From: Jiangella asiatica | GTDB taxonomy: Bacteria; Actinomycetota; Actinomycetes; Jiangellales; Jiangellaceae | Direction: 5' to 3' | Assembly (NCBI RefSeq): GCF_004349065.1 | Contig: NZ_SMKZ01000024.1 | Location: 1 to 64,000, forward strand | DNA length: 64,000 nt | In this document: piece by piece, positions 35,107 through 43,544 of the stretch | Layout: each line of letters opens with the position of its first letter | How positions within the stretch are numbered: the stretch's first letter is position 1 | The notes under the pieces: generated by a model | Told to the model about the DNA's origin: nothing | Databases searched by the model: none | The model's input: the letters and a program-made list of their open reading frames with translations, nothing else | Made by a program: the position numbers and the translations under genes

Positions 35107-36466
35107 GTCCTTCCTCCTTCATCCGCTTCAGGGCGCTGGAGTGCGCGGAGATGACGAGGTCCACGTCCTTCTCCGTGTGTGCCGTGCTGAGGAAGCCCAG
35201 GTGCACGGGGGCGGACATGACCACCCCTTCCAGCAGCAGGTAGGCGGCCAGCACCCGCGCGACCGACGGGGACGCGGTGGCCAGGTCGCGGACCGTGCGC
35301 GGCGACTCGGCCGAGAAGTGCAGGCCCCACAGCGAACCGACCCCGGTGACCCAGCCGCGGATCCCGTGGGCCGCCAGCACCTGGCGCAGCCCGTCGCGCA
35401 TGCGCTGGCCGAGCACGGCGAGCCGCGGATACGTGTCCGGGTCGTCCAGCAGGACCGACAGCTGCGCGACACCCGCCGCCATTGACAGGGGGTTCGCCGC
35501 GAAGGTCCCGCTCGCGGCGACCGGACGGCCCTCGCGTGAGGCGACCCGCCCCATCAGGTCGGCCCGGCCCGCGACCGCCCCGATGCTGAGGCCGCCACCG
35601 ATGATCTTCCCGAGGGTGACGAGGTCGGCGGTCACTCCGTACAGGCCGCCTGCCCCTGCCGGGCCGAGGCGGAAGCCGCTGATCACCTCGTCGAACACGA
35701 GCAGCACGCCGGTCTCGTCGCAGACCGCGCGCAGCCGCTCGAGGAACTCCCGCTCCGTCGGCAGGCCGCCCGCCGCACCCTGGACGGGCTCGACGACGAC
35801 ACAGGCGAGCCGGTGCGCCTCGTCCCGGATCCGGACCAGCGCGGCGTCGTGGTTGTAGGGCAGCACCACCACGTCCCGAGAAGAACTGCGCGACAGCCCC
35901 GCCGACGACGGCACCGCACGCGGTGCCGTCAGCTCGCCGTCGGTCTCTGTGAAGCTGTGCAGCAGGAAGTCCTGCGCGCCGTGCCAGCCGCCCTCGAACT
36001 TGGCGACAACGTCCCGGCCCGTCGCCGCGCGGGCGATGCGCAGCGCCGTCATCGTCGCCTCGGTTCCGCTGCCCACGAACACGGCACGCTCGGCACCCGG
36101 GACGTTGGACACGACCAGCCGGGCCAGGTGCTCCTCCTGGACGCAGGGCGCCCCGAAGACCGTCCCGAGGGCGACCTGAGCCGCCACCGCGTCCGTCACC
36201 GCGGGGTGCGCGTGACCGAGGATCATCGACCCGAAGCCCACCAGGCAGTCGATGTACGTGCGGCCGTCGATGTCGTGGAGGCTCACGCCCCGCGCACGCT
36301 CGACGTAGATCGGCGCCGGCCACCAGAACCGCCCCCTGCTCGCGCCGCCAGGGATCAGCTCGGACGATCGGCGAAAGTGCTCCGCGCTGGCCGGCAGCAC
36401 CCTAGACGTCTCCTCATCGATGGAACGTCCGATGGCATGTGCGTCGACCATCCCCGTCATCTCCAT
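35099..36466 (-). CDS. Class III PLP-dependent aminotransferase (glutamate-1-semialdehyde aminomutase-like)
   Basis: A 455-residue class III aminotransferase. The opening SSELIPGGASRGRFWWPAPI is close to HemL-type proteins. The PLP-binding strings VFVGSGTEATMTALRIARA, VLLVFDEVISGFRLGPAG and the Schiff-base Lys in LVTLGKIIGGGLSIGAVAG are present. It is the first gene of a three-gene minus-strand operon with the DapB-fold dehydrogenase and TPP enzyme. A true HemL role is unlikely in that setting; an aminomutase or amino-acid transaminase in a catabolic path is more probable. ATG 36466 is used; an internal ATG 36451 is possible. Confidence 0.88.
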   Translation of the reverse strand: MEMTGMVDAHAIGRSIDEETSRVLPASAEHFRRSSELIPGGASRGRFWWPAPIYVERARGVSLHDIDGRTYIDCLVGFGSMILGHAHPAVTDAVAAQVALGTVFGAPCVQEEHLARLVVSNVPGAERAVFVGSGTEATMTALRIARAATGRDVVAKFEGGWHGAQDFLLHSFTETDGELTAPRAVPSSAGLSRSSSRDVVVLPYNHDAALVRIRDEAHRLACVVVEPVQGAAGGLPTEREFLERLRAVCDETGVLLVFDEVISGFRLGPAGAGGLYGVTADLVTLGKIIGGGLSIGAVAGRADLMGRVASREGRPVAASGTFAANPLSMAAGVAQLSVLLDDPDTYPRLAVLGQRMRDGLRQVLAAHGIRGWVTGVGSLWGLHFSAESPRTVRDLATASPSVARVLAAYLLLEGVVMSAPVHLGFLSTAHTEKDVDLVISAHSSALKRMKEEGHV

Positions 36467-36747
36467 TCGGTTGCCTCTTCGTGAGCGCAGGAATCGGACA
36501 GAATGCGATGGAATGACGAAACCAGCTCACGGCATTCATCGCGTCGTGTGGACGGCAGGAGCGACCGATTGCCCTTGGTGGAATTGGCCAATGCATCGCT
36601 ACCGGTCAGCCCGGGTGGCCGGGCGTTGGGCGAGAACACGAAACGGAAGATCCGCGCTCACCTCATTGCACGAAGCAGGCACGCTCCGCGGCTGATCTAA
36701 TGGCCGCAATAGCAGCCACACTGAGGTCGGATGAGGGAGCGATAGCG

Positions 36748-38085
36748 GTGACGCCTTCTGCCCGTCAATTCCACGCCTGGTTGACGGCTGTGAATAGTGG
36801 CGACGCCACCCGTGTGTCGTCCTTCTTCGCCGACCACTGCGTGCAGCCGTCGGCCGTCGACATCATCCCGGAGACCACCTACTGGCGGACCGGCGGCTTC
36901 ACGCTGCACAGCACCGAGCAGGACACCGACACCACGTTCGTCGGTATCGTGCGCAGCCGGGCGCGCGGCATCCACGCCCGCGTGTCCGTCGATGTCACAC
37001 CGCGGGAGCCGTGGCAGGTGACCCGGTTCGACATCCACGACCTGCCGAGCCCACCGGGAACGGCCGTAGAGCGCGAGACGGAGGCGGCGGCCCTCTCGCA
37101 CCTGAGCCAGCGGCTGACCGACGCCACCGCGGCCGACCAGTTCTCCGGTGTCATGCTCGTCCACCGGCGCGGACTGCCCGTCTTCGGCCAGGCGCACGGC
37201 CTCGCCGACCGCGAGCACGGTATCGGCAACACGATGGACACCAGGTTCAGCATCGCGTCGATGGGCAAGATGTTCACCGGCGTGGCTGTTCTCCAGCTCG
37301 TGCAGGCGGGCGAGATCGAGCTCGAGGCGACGCTCGACGACTACGTGCCCGATTATCCGAACCGCGACCTCGCGAGCGCCGTCACCGTCCACCACCTGCT
37401 GACGCACACCGGTGGCGCCGGTGACTTCTTCGGCCCCGAGCTACCCCGCATCTGGCACGAGCTGGACACGGTCGACGCCTACGTGCGCCACTTCGGCCAC
37501 CTGGGGCCCGAGTTCGAGCCGGGTAGCCGGTGGGTCTACAGCAACTACGGCTTCGTGCTCCTCGGCCTGCTCATCGAGCAGGTGTCCGGTCAGGGCTACG
37601 CCGAGTACATCGCCGACCACGTCTTCGGACCGGCCAGCATGCGGGACACGACGTTCGAGCCCGAGCGGAACGTCCCCGGTCACGCCACCGCCTACTCGAG
37701 GACCTCCGTGGCGCTGCCGTGGCAGCCGGTGACCGACCGGCACGACTACCCAGGCTCGCCAGCCGGCGGGGCCTACTCCACCGCGGGCGACATGGCACGG
37801 TTCGCCGCGGCACTGCTCGACAACCGTCTCCTCGACGCCGAGCACACCGAGCTGGTCACGACGGGGAAGGTCACCGCCAGGGGCGGCGCGTACGCCTACG
37901 GCTTCGTCGACGTCACCGAGAACGGCACCCGCTGGTTCGGACACACCGGCGGCAACAACGGCATCAACAGCGAGCTGCGGATCTACCCCGAGTCCGGCTA
38001 CGTGCTCGTCGGCCTGTCGAATCTCGACCCGCCCGCCGCCGCCATGGTCATGAGGTACGCCGGCGACCGCCTGCCGGCACGGTGA
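36748..38085 (+). CDS. Serine beta-lactamase-like hydrolase (class C fold) with extra N-terminal domain
   Basis: A 445-residue protein of the beta-lactamase/esterase class C superfamily. Catalytic motifs are SxxK as SMGK in FSIASMGKMFTG (about 185), YxN as YSNYGFVLLGLL, and HTGG in WFGHTGGNNG, where KTG-type enzymes have Lys. About 115 residues before the hydrolase domain form a separate module (HAWLTAVNSGDATRVSSFF start), similar in layout to N-terminal modules of secreted hydrolases but here without a signal peptide. GTG 36748 has GAGGGAG 8 bases upstream. Function as an esterase, amidase or DD-peptidase-like enzyme is possible. It starts a plus-strand cluster of ring-modifying enzymes. Confidence 0.87.
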   Translation: MTPSARQFHAWLTAVNSGDATRVSSFFADHCVQPSAVDIIPETTYWRTGGFTLHSTEQDTDTTFVGIVRSRARGIHARVSVDVTPREPWQVTRFDIHDLPSPPGTAVERETEAAALSHLSQRLTDATAADQFSGVMLVHRRGLPVFGQAHGLADREHGIGNTMDTRFSIASMGKMFTGVAVLQLVQAGEIELEATLDDYVPDYPNRDLASAVTVHHLLTHTGGAGDFFGPELPRIWHELDTVDAYVRHFGHLGPEFEPGSRWVYSNYGFVLLGLLIEQVSGQGYAEYIADHVFGPASMRDTTFEPERNVPGHATAYSRTSVALPWQPVTDRHDYPGSPAGGAYSTAGDMARFAAALLDNRLLDAEHTELVTTGKVTARGGAYAYGFVDVTENGTRWFGHTGGNNGINSELRIYPESGYVLVGLSNLDPPAAAMVMRYAGDRLPAR

Positions 38086-38165
38086 CCCGGCCCGGAATCG
38101 CTGACCCACCGCCTGAACCGACCCGAGCCCGCGCCTCGCCGGGCTCACAGCGAGAGGAGTGCTGA

Positions 38166-38657
38166 ATGATCAACGGTCTCGGACACACCGGCCTGTGGGT
38201 GAACGACCTCGACACCATGCGGAGGTTCTACGAGGAGTTCCTCGGCCTGACCGTCACCGACGAGGACCCGGAGCTCGGCATCGTGTTCCTCTCCGCGCAG
38301 CCCGAGCTCGAGCACCACGAGTTCGTGCTGCAGCGCGGGCGGACAGCCCCGCCGGGCGTGAAGCTGGTGCACCAGATCTCGTGGCGGGTGGAGTCGCTGG
38401 AGTCGATCATCGAGTTCCACCATCGATTCACCGCCGCCGGCATCGAGGTGCAGCAGGAGGTCACGCACGGCAACGCGATCGCCATCTACTTCTTCGACCC
38501 CGAGGGCAACCGCAACGAGGTCTACGTCCGAATCGAGCGCGACGTGCGGCAGCCGTTCCGCAAGACGCTCAACCTCGACCAGCCGCTCGACGCGGTGCTG
38601 CGCGAGGCCGACGCGCTCGTCGACGACGGCGGGCCCGCGTACCAGCCGGTCCAGTAG
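38166..38657 (+). CDS. VOC-family extradiol-dioxygenase-like protein
   Basis: A 163-residue single-module-pair VOC protein. His7 in GLGHTGLWVNDL, His in VKLVHQISWRVESL and Glu in EGNRNEVYVRI give the two-His-one-Glu metal site of type I extradiol dioxygenases; FYEEFLGLTVTDEDPELG and ITHGNAIAIYFFDPEGN are typical of catechol-2,3-dioxygenase-like proteins. It is shorter than two-domain BphC-type enzymes (about 290). GAGAGGAG lies 6 bases before the ATG. Followed closely by a flavin monooxygenase and an FAH-family hydrolase, which suits meta-cleavage of an aromatic ring, though ring cleavage by this small protein is unproved. Confidence 0.88.
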   Translation: MINGLGHTGLWVNDLDTMRRFYEEFLGLTVTDEDPELGIVFLSAQPELEHHEFVLQRGRTAPPGVKLVHQISWRVESLESIIEFHHRFTAAGIEVQQEVTHGNAIAIYFFDPEGNRNEVYVRIERDVRQPFRKTLNLDQPLDAVLREADALVDDGGPAYQPVQ

Positions 38658-38666
38658 CCGACGTCG

Positions 38667-40337
38667 ATGCGCGCGACGACGACGCCGGTGCCCGGCGCCG
38701 GTCCCCTGGTCACCGAGGTCCTGGTTGTCGGCAGCGGTCCGACCGGGCTCACCGTGGCCAACCTCCTCGGCACGTTCGGCATCACCACTTTGCTGGTCGA
38801 GCGCAACACGTCGACCAGTGAGGAGGCCAAGGCGATCAGCCTCGACGACGAGTCGCTGCGCACCCTGCAGGCGGCTGGTTTGGACGCCGAGGTGTACTCC
38901 GTCGTCGTACCGGGGACCGGCACGCGGTACTTCTCCGCACGAGGGCGGCCGCTGTTCCACGCGCGCGGGCCGGGTCGCCGTCTTGGCCACTCGTTCAAGA
39001 ACTCGTTCGCCCAGCCGGACCTGGAGCGTGTACTCGCCGCCGGACTCGCGAGGTTCCCGCACGTCACCGTGCTCTTCGGAACCGAGCTTCACGATCTCGA
39101 CGAGGACTCGTCCGGTGTCGACGCCGTGCTCACCGACGTCGATGGCCAGGAACGCCGGGTACGGGCGAGGTACGTACTCGGCTGCGACGGCGGCCGCAGT
39201 ACCGTCCGCGACCTGGCCGGCATCCAGATGACCGGCGTGACCTTTCCGGATCGGTGGCTGGTCGTCGATGCCCTCGGCGACCAGCACGACCAGCGGTACG
39301 CGATGCACGTGGGCGACTGGCGCCGCCCGCATGTCATCGTGGCCGGTCGCGACGGCCGCTGCCGCTACGAGTTCTGGCTGCGCCCGGGCGAAGCCGATCC
39401 CGGACCCGACCCGCCCTTCGACCTGGTGCGGCGGCTCGTCGGACGCTACCGGCCACTGCGGCCGGACGACGTCGAGCGATCCGTGGTCTACGGATTTCAT
39501 GCCCTGCTCGCCGAGCGCTTCAGCCACGGCCGCTGCTTCCTGCTCGGCGACGCCGCGCACATGATGCCGCCCTTCGCCGGTCAAGGCCTCAACTCCGGCG
39601 TGCGAGACGCGACGAACCTGGCCTGGAAGCTCGCGGCCGTGCTGTCCGGCCGGGCCCGGCCGACGCTGCTCGACACCTATGAGCAGGAGCGCCGGCCCCA
39701 CGCGCAGGCGACCGTCGACCTGTCCGTCCGGCTCGGATCGATCGTGATGACCACGAGTCGCACCCGGGCCCTGGCTCGCGACGCTTTCGTCGCGTCGGCG
39801 ATGCGGCTACCCGCCGGCCGGCGCTTCCTGGAGCAGATGCGCTACCGCCCGGCGGCCCACCTCCGCCAGGGATTTCTCGTCGGTGGCGCCGGCGGCGTCG
39901 GCGGGCGGCTCGTCGGTCGGCCACTGCCGCAACCCACCGTCCTCGCCGGCGACGACCATGCGCCGGCCAGGCTGGACGACGTCCTCGGCCCCGGCCCGAC
40001 TGTTCTGGGCATCGACCTCGAACCGGAGCTCTGGGCGGCGCTGAGCGACCTCGACCTCCGGCCGCTCGACGGACGCCGCGTCGACGTGCGGCTGGACGAC
40101 CGAGCGTCGTGGTCGCGCAACGGCCGCACGGCGGTCGCCGACCTGGACGGTCAGCTCGAGAAGACGTTCGGCCACGCTCGCGGCCGGCTGGTCTTCGTCC
40201 GGCCGGACCGGATCGTCGCCGCAGTCGTGCATCCGTCCCGGCTCGGCGGGCTCCCGGCGGCCCTGTCTCCGTACACGCCGGCGCCGGAGGACGTCGTCGC
40301 GCCGGCACCCGGTCCCGCAGCGACCCGGACCAACTGA
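38667..40337 (+). CDS. FAD-dependent aromatic monooxygenase (MhpA/PheA type)
   Basis: A 556-residue flavoprotein hydroxylase of the class A group. The N-terminal dinucleotide fold is VLVVGSGPTGLTVANLLG, the second FAD/NADPH motif is YVLGCDGGRSTVRDLAGI, and the third FAD-binding motif is CFLLGDAAHMMPPFAGQGLN (20 residues) before the helix NLAWKLAAVLSG. The C-terminal thioredoxin-like domain (about 400-540) is as in MhpA, the 3-(3-hydroxyphenyl)propionate hydroxylase. It begins 9 bases after the VOC gene. Ring hydroxylation with NAD(P)H and O2 would make a catechol for the dioxygenase. Confidence 0.9.
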   Translation: MRATTTPVPGAGPLVTEVLVVGSGPTGLTVANLLGTFGITTLLVERNTSTSEEAKAISLDDESLRTLQAAGLDAEVYSVVVPGTGTRYFSARGRPLFHARGPGRRLGHSFKNSFAQPDLERVLAAGLARFPHVTVLFGTELHDLDEDSSGVDAVLTDVDGQERRVRARYVLGCDGGRSTVRDLAGIQMTGVTFPDRWLVVDALGDQHDQRYAMHVGDWRRPHVIVAGRDGRCRYEFWLRPGEADPGPDPPFDLVRRLVGRYRPLRPDDVERSVVYGFHALLAERFSHGRCFLLGDAAHMMPPFAGQGLNSGVRDATNLAWKLAAVLSGRARPTLLDTYEQERRPHAQATVDLSVRLGSIVMTTSRTRALARDAFVASAMRLPAGRRFLEQMRYRPAAHLRQGFLVGGAGGVGGRLVGRPLPQPTVLAGDDHAPARLDDVLGPGPTVLGIDLEPELWAALSDLDLRPLDGRRVDVRLDDRASWSRNGRTAVADLDGQLEKTFGHARGRLVFVRPDRIVAAVVHPSRLGGLPAALSPYTPAPEDVVAPAPGPAATRTN

Positions 40338-40382
40338 TCGATCCCGCGTCACCCACACCGTCGAATCCGAGAGAGGTTCAGC

Positions 40383-41249
40383 ATGCGACTGGCCACCATC
40401 CGGCTCCCCGACGGCGGCACGAGCGCAGCTCGCGTCGACCGCGACCGCGTGCGCGTCCTGCCCTGGCCGGACCTCGGCCGGTTGCTCGCGGACCCGAACT
40501 GGAGGCAGCTCGCACTCGTCGGCGAGACGCTGCCCGGCGAGGAGGAGCCCCAGTACGCGCCGCTCGTCCCGCACCCCAACAAAATCGTGTGCCTCGGCCT
40601 CAACTACGCCTCCCACATCGCCGAGATGGGCCGGCCGACGCCCCAGTATCCGACGCTGTTCGCGAAGTACGACGGCGCCCTCATCGGCGCGCACGACCCG
40701 GTCGTGCTCCCCGCCGTCAGCGACGCCGTCGACTGGGAGGCCGAGCTGGGTGTCGTCATCGGCGCTCCCGCCCGTCATGTCCCGCCCGACCACGCACTCG
40801 ACGTCGTCGCCGGTTACACCGTCGTCAACGACGTCACCGTGCGCGACTGGCAGCACCGCACCCGCGAGTTCCTGTCCGGCAAGACGTTCGAGGCGACGAC
40901 GCCCGTGGGCCCCGTCCTGGTCACCCCGGACGAGCTGCCGCCCGGAGCGAGCGGCCTCGCGATCACCTGCACGGTCGACGGCGTCGTGATGCAGCACTCG
41001 ACCACCGCGGACCTACTGTTCTCGGTGGCCCGGATCGTGTCGTACGTGAGCACCATCATCACCCTCAAGCCGGGCGACCTCATCGCGACGGGGACCCCGG
41101 GCGGCGTCGGCGCCGGCCGGTCACCGGAGATCTGGCTTCGGCCGGGCAGTGAGCTCGTGACGACCATCGAAGGCATCGGCCAGCTGCACAACCGTTGCGT
41201 ACGGGAGGAACGCCCGGCTCTGGCCCCCGCGTCGTCGACAACCCGCTAG
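40383..41249 (+). CDS. Fumarylacetoacetate hydrolase-family enzyme (FAH/HpcE type)
   Basis: A 288-residue enzyme of the FAH superfamily. The motif KIVCLGLNYASHIAEMG leads the catalytic domain; the metal-binding acidic residues are in DWEAELGVVIGAP and YTVVNDVTVRD; DLIATGTPGGVG closes the site. Members hydrolyse or isomerise ring-cleavage products in homogentisate, homoprotocatechuate, gentisate and related pathways. GAGAGAGG precedes the ATG. It is the last plus-strand gene of the cluster and its stop lies in a CTAG shared with the convergent deacylase stop. It fits as the carbon-carbon-cleaving or isomerising step after the dioxygenase. Confidence 0.92.
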   Translation: MRLATIRLPDGGTSAARVDRDRVRVLPWPDLGRLLADPNWRQLALVGETLPGEEEPQYAPLVPHPNKIVCLGLNYASHIAEMGRPTPQYPTLFAKYDGALIGAHDPVVLPAVSDAVDWEAELGVVIGAPARHVPPDHALDVVAGYTVVNDVTVRDWQHRTREFLSGKTFEATTPVGPVLVTPDELPPGASGLAITCTVDGVVMQHSTTADLLFSVARIVSYVSTIITLKPGDLIATGTPGGVGAGRSPEIWLRPGSELVTTIEGIGQLHNRCVREERPALAPASSTTR

Positions 41250-42745
41250 CGAGGCACCGCGCGCACCGGGACTCCCGGCAGCGCGTCCGGGACGACGTCG
41301 CCGTCGCGGACGACCAGCGTGCCGCCCACCATGACGTGGCGCATCCCCACCGAAGGCAGCGAGCTGTTCGCATAGCTCGCGCGGTCGGTGATCGTCTCGG
41401 GATCGAACACCGCCAGGTCGGCGTCGCACCCCACCTGAACCCGGCCCTTGCGGCGCATCGCCGGAGCCATCTCCTCCAGCAACAGGGCCGGCAGCAGGCT
41501 GCACCTGCGCATCACCTCGACCAGCCCGAGGTCGGCATCGTCCCTGGTGAGCATCCGAATGCTGCGCGCGTACGTGCCGGCCGTCCGCGGATGCGTGAGC
41601 CCGCCCGGCGGGAGCGGCCATCGCATGGGGTCCGGCGGCGGCGCGGTCCAGACCAGCGGCATGGCGTCGCTGGCGATCACCGTGTCGGGGAAGCAGAGCG
41701 CACGAAGCAGGAAGCCGCGATCGCGTGGATCGTCCTCGCGCAGGTGCTCGTCGACGACCAGGCCGCCCGGGTCGCTGGCCCGCAACCGCCGCAGGTGCTC
41801 GGCGTCACGGACGCGCTCGCCGCTGCGCAGGTGGACCAGCGAGTCCGGAGTGCGGCCGCGGCGGGCCAGAGCGTCCGGGTCCAGGAACGCCGCGCCGATC
41901 CCCGTCATGGCGAAGCCGTACGGGTAGGCCTCGGTGGAGACCCGTGCCCCTTCCGAGCGCGCCCGGTCGACCAGCGCCAGCACCCGGTCGACATGGCGAC
42001 TGGCCACGCTGTTCACGTGGCACATGTGCGTGGGCGCGCCGGTCTCCGCGGCCGCCATGACGATCTCCTCCGCCCCGTCGACGACGCCGATCGACGGACC
42101 GCCTCCGGCGTCGCCGCGGTCCTCCACCAGCGAGCGTGCATGGGTGAACGTCACACATCCGGCAGCGGCCGCGAGCCGTGCCATCGCCAGGTACTCCTCC
42201 GATCCGGTTCCCGGCCCGTAGCCGAGCAGGATGCCGATGCCCAAAGCGCCGCCGGCGAGGTCCGCGCTGACGGTCGCGACGATCCTGTCGATCTCCTGCC
42301 GGCTGGCGGCACGTTGCCATTCCGGATGCCCGATGTTGTCGAGGATCGCGTGCTGCTTGCCCTCGGTGCGGATGCCGGCGAGCACCTCCATACGCGCCGC
42401 CGCCCATGACGCGGAGAACCCGTAGTTGACCGGCCGCCCCTCGGCCGCGGCCCGCTCGTACGCCCGGCTGATCGGACCGGCGCCGGCCTCCAGGTCCAGG
42501 GCCGTCGTGACGCCGTCGAGAGCCTGGAGCCGAAGCTCCGGAATTCCGGGCGAGTGACTGTGCAGGTCGATGAAGCCAGGAGCGACGACAAAGCCGCTCA
42601 CCTCCAGGCGAAGCCGCGCCTGCGGCAGCGGTCCGGCCGCGACAACCGTCACCGTTCCAGCACTCACCCCGACGTCCCGGATCGCGTCCAACCCCGTCTC
42701 GGGGTCGAGCACACGACCACCCTCCAGCACGACATCGAACGTCAT
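41246..42745 (-). CDS. N-acyl-D-amino-acid deacylase/amidohydrolase family protein
   Basis: A 499-residue amidohydrolase of the D-aminoacylase/dihydroorotase-like group. The N-terminal small beta domain (DVVLEGGRVLDPETGLD) is followed by the metal-binding VAPGFIDLHSHSPGIPE, with the HxH pair, and later the Lys/His/Asp ligand regions around THMCHVNSVASRHV and VIASDAMPLVW. Such enzymes remove acyl groups from N-acyl-D-amino acids. ATG 42745 with GGAGGGG upstream at about 11 bases. It is transcribed toward the FAH gene and its TAG stop shares CTAG with that gene. With the S13 peptidase and class IV aminotransferase it supports a D-amino-acid theme. Confidence 0.87.
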   Translation of the reverse strand: MTFDVVLEGGRVLDPETGLDAIRDVGVSAGTVTVVAAGPLPQARLRLEVSGFVVAPGFIDLHSHSPGIPELRLQALDGVTTALDLEAGAGPISRAYERAAAEGRPVNYGFSASWAAARMEVLAGIRTEGKQHAILDNIGHPEWQRAASRQEIDRIVATVSADLAGGALGIGILLGYGPGTGSEEYLAMARLAAAAGCVTFTHARSLVEDRGDAGGGPSIGVVDGAEEIVMAAAETGAPTHMCHVNSVASRHVDRVLALVDRARSEGARVSTEAYPYGFAMTGIGAAFLDPDALARRGRTPDSLVHLRSGERVRDAEHLRRLRASDPGGLVVDEHLREDDPRDRGFLLRALCFPDTVIASDAMPLVWTAPPPDPMRWPLPPGGLTHPRTAGTYARSIRMLTRDDADLGLVEVMRRCSLLPALLLEEMAPAMRRKGRVQVGCDADLAVFDPETITDRASYANSSLPSVGMRHVMVGGTLVVRDGDVVPDALPGVPVRAVPR

Positions 42746-42876
42746 AGGAGCAGACCCCTCCAGGCGGAAGACTCCACGATCCCACCAGACTCCACCCGCC
42801 GCATCGTGCGCCGGCCAACGGGGCAGGCCGATGCTTCGTGCCGGACTCCAAGCCCTGAGCCCGAGCACGTACACGA

Positions 42877-43185
42877 GTGCTCAGCCGGTTCAGCCCGCTC
42901 TGCCTGCGTACGGTCTCGGACGCGTCGCACGCGGTCGTGCAGGAGGCGAGAAACGTTGGTGTATGGGTGTTCGGCGGCGGCATCGACGAAAACGTTCCGC
43001 CTGTCATGGTCGATGGCGACGGGACCGTGGTCGAGGGCACCTACCCGCAGACGAAACAGCTCGAGGGCGGCTACACGGTGCTGGAGCTGCCCTCCCGTGA
43101 GGCGGCACTGGAATGGGCCGCGAAGATCGCGACCGCGTGCCGCTGCGCGCAGGAGGTGCGCGTCCAGTACGACCCCGCCAGCTGA
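42877..43185 (+). CDS. YCII-related protein, probably N-terminally truncated
   Basis: 102 residues, GTG 42877. From about residue 13 it matches the YCII/DGPF family variant with HAVVQEARNVGVWVFGGGI, EGTYPQTKQLEGGYTVLEL and EAALEWAAKIATACRCAQEV. Family members normally begin with a strand such as M-A-K-Y-L-I-S-F and about 10-15 more residues; here the first ~12 residues (LSRFSPLCLRT) are unlike that and no ribosome site is visible, so the 5' end has probably been lost. It lies 131 bases from the divergent deacylase start. Whether it is still expressed is doubtful. Confidence 0.6.
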   Translation: MLSRFSPLCLRTVSDASHAVVQEARNVGVWVFGGGIDENVPPVMVDGDGTVVEGTYPQTKQLEGGYTVLELPSREAALEWAAKIATACRCAQEVRVQYDPAS

Positions 43186-43544
43186 CGGGCATCGTCGCGG
43201 ACCGGGTATCCTCCTCAGCTCGCTCCGCGACAAGGTGGCGCACCTGCAACCGCTGCATACGCCCTGGCCAGAAGGCCGGACGTCCTTCGGTAACCAGAAA
43301 CCGAACGCAGGCCACGACAGATGGCAATCCAGACAAGCTGGAGCACCCGACCCATCCGACGCCCATGAACCACAGCAGCGTATTCACGCGAGTTCTATGG
43401 TGTCAGCGACCTCGTTCGGTGGCTCGTGCTCCCAGAATCTCGCCGGGAGAAGGTCGAGGTCGAGGACCTCGGCAGCAGCACCTACCGTCCCGACGATTCG
43501 ATCGCGACGACGATTCCGGCCAGCGCTGGCCCGCCCCGACGCCG
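43186..43544. other. No supported gene
   Basis: 359 bases of GC-rich DNA without a gene I can defend. One plus-strand frame near 43386 (EFYGVSDLVRWLVLPESRRE) reads somewhat like protein but has no clear start or family. Confidence 0.5.

Noticed and set aside
38125-38146. 7-bp stem (GAGCCCG/CGGGCTC) just before the VOC ribosome site
   Set aside because: Short stem with an 8-base loop and no sign of attenuation; not listed as a regulatory feature.
43386-43540. Protein-like plus-strand string near EFYGVSDLVRWLV
   Set aside because: Suspected relic of an unknown gene, but no start, no family match and no length to support it.
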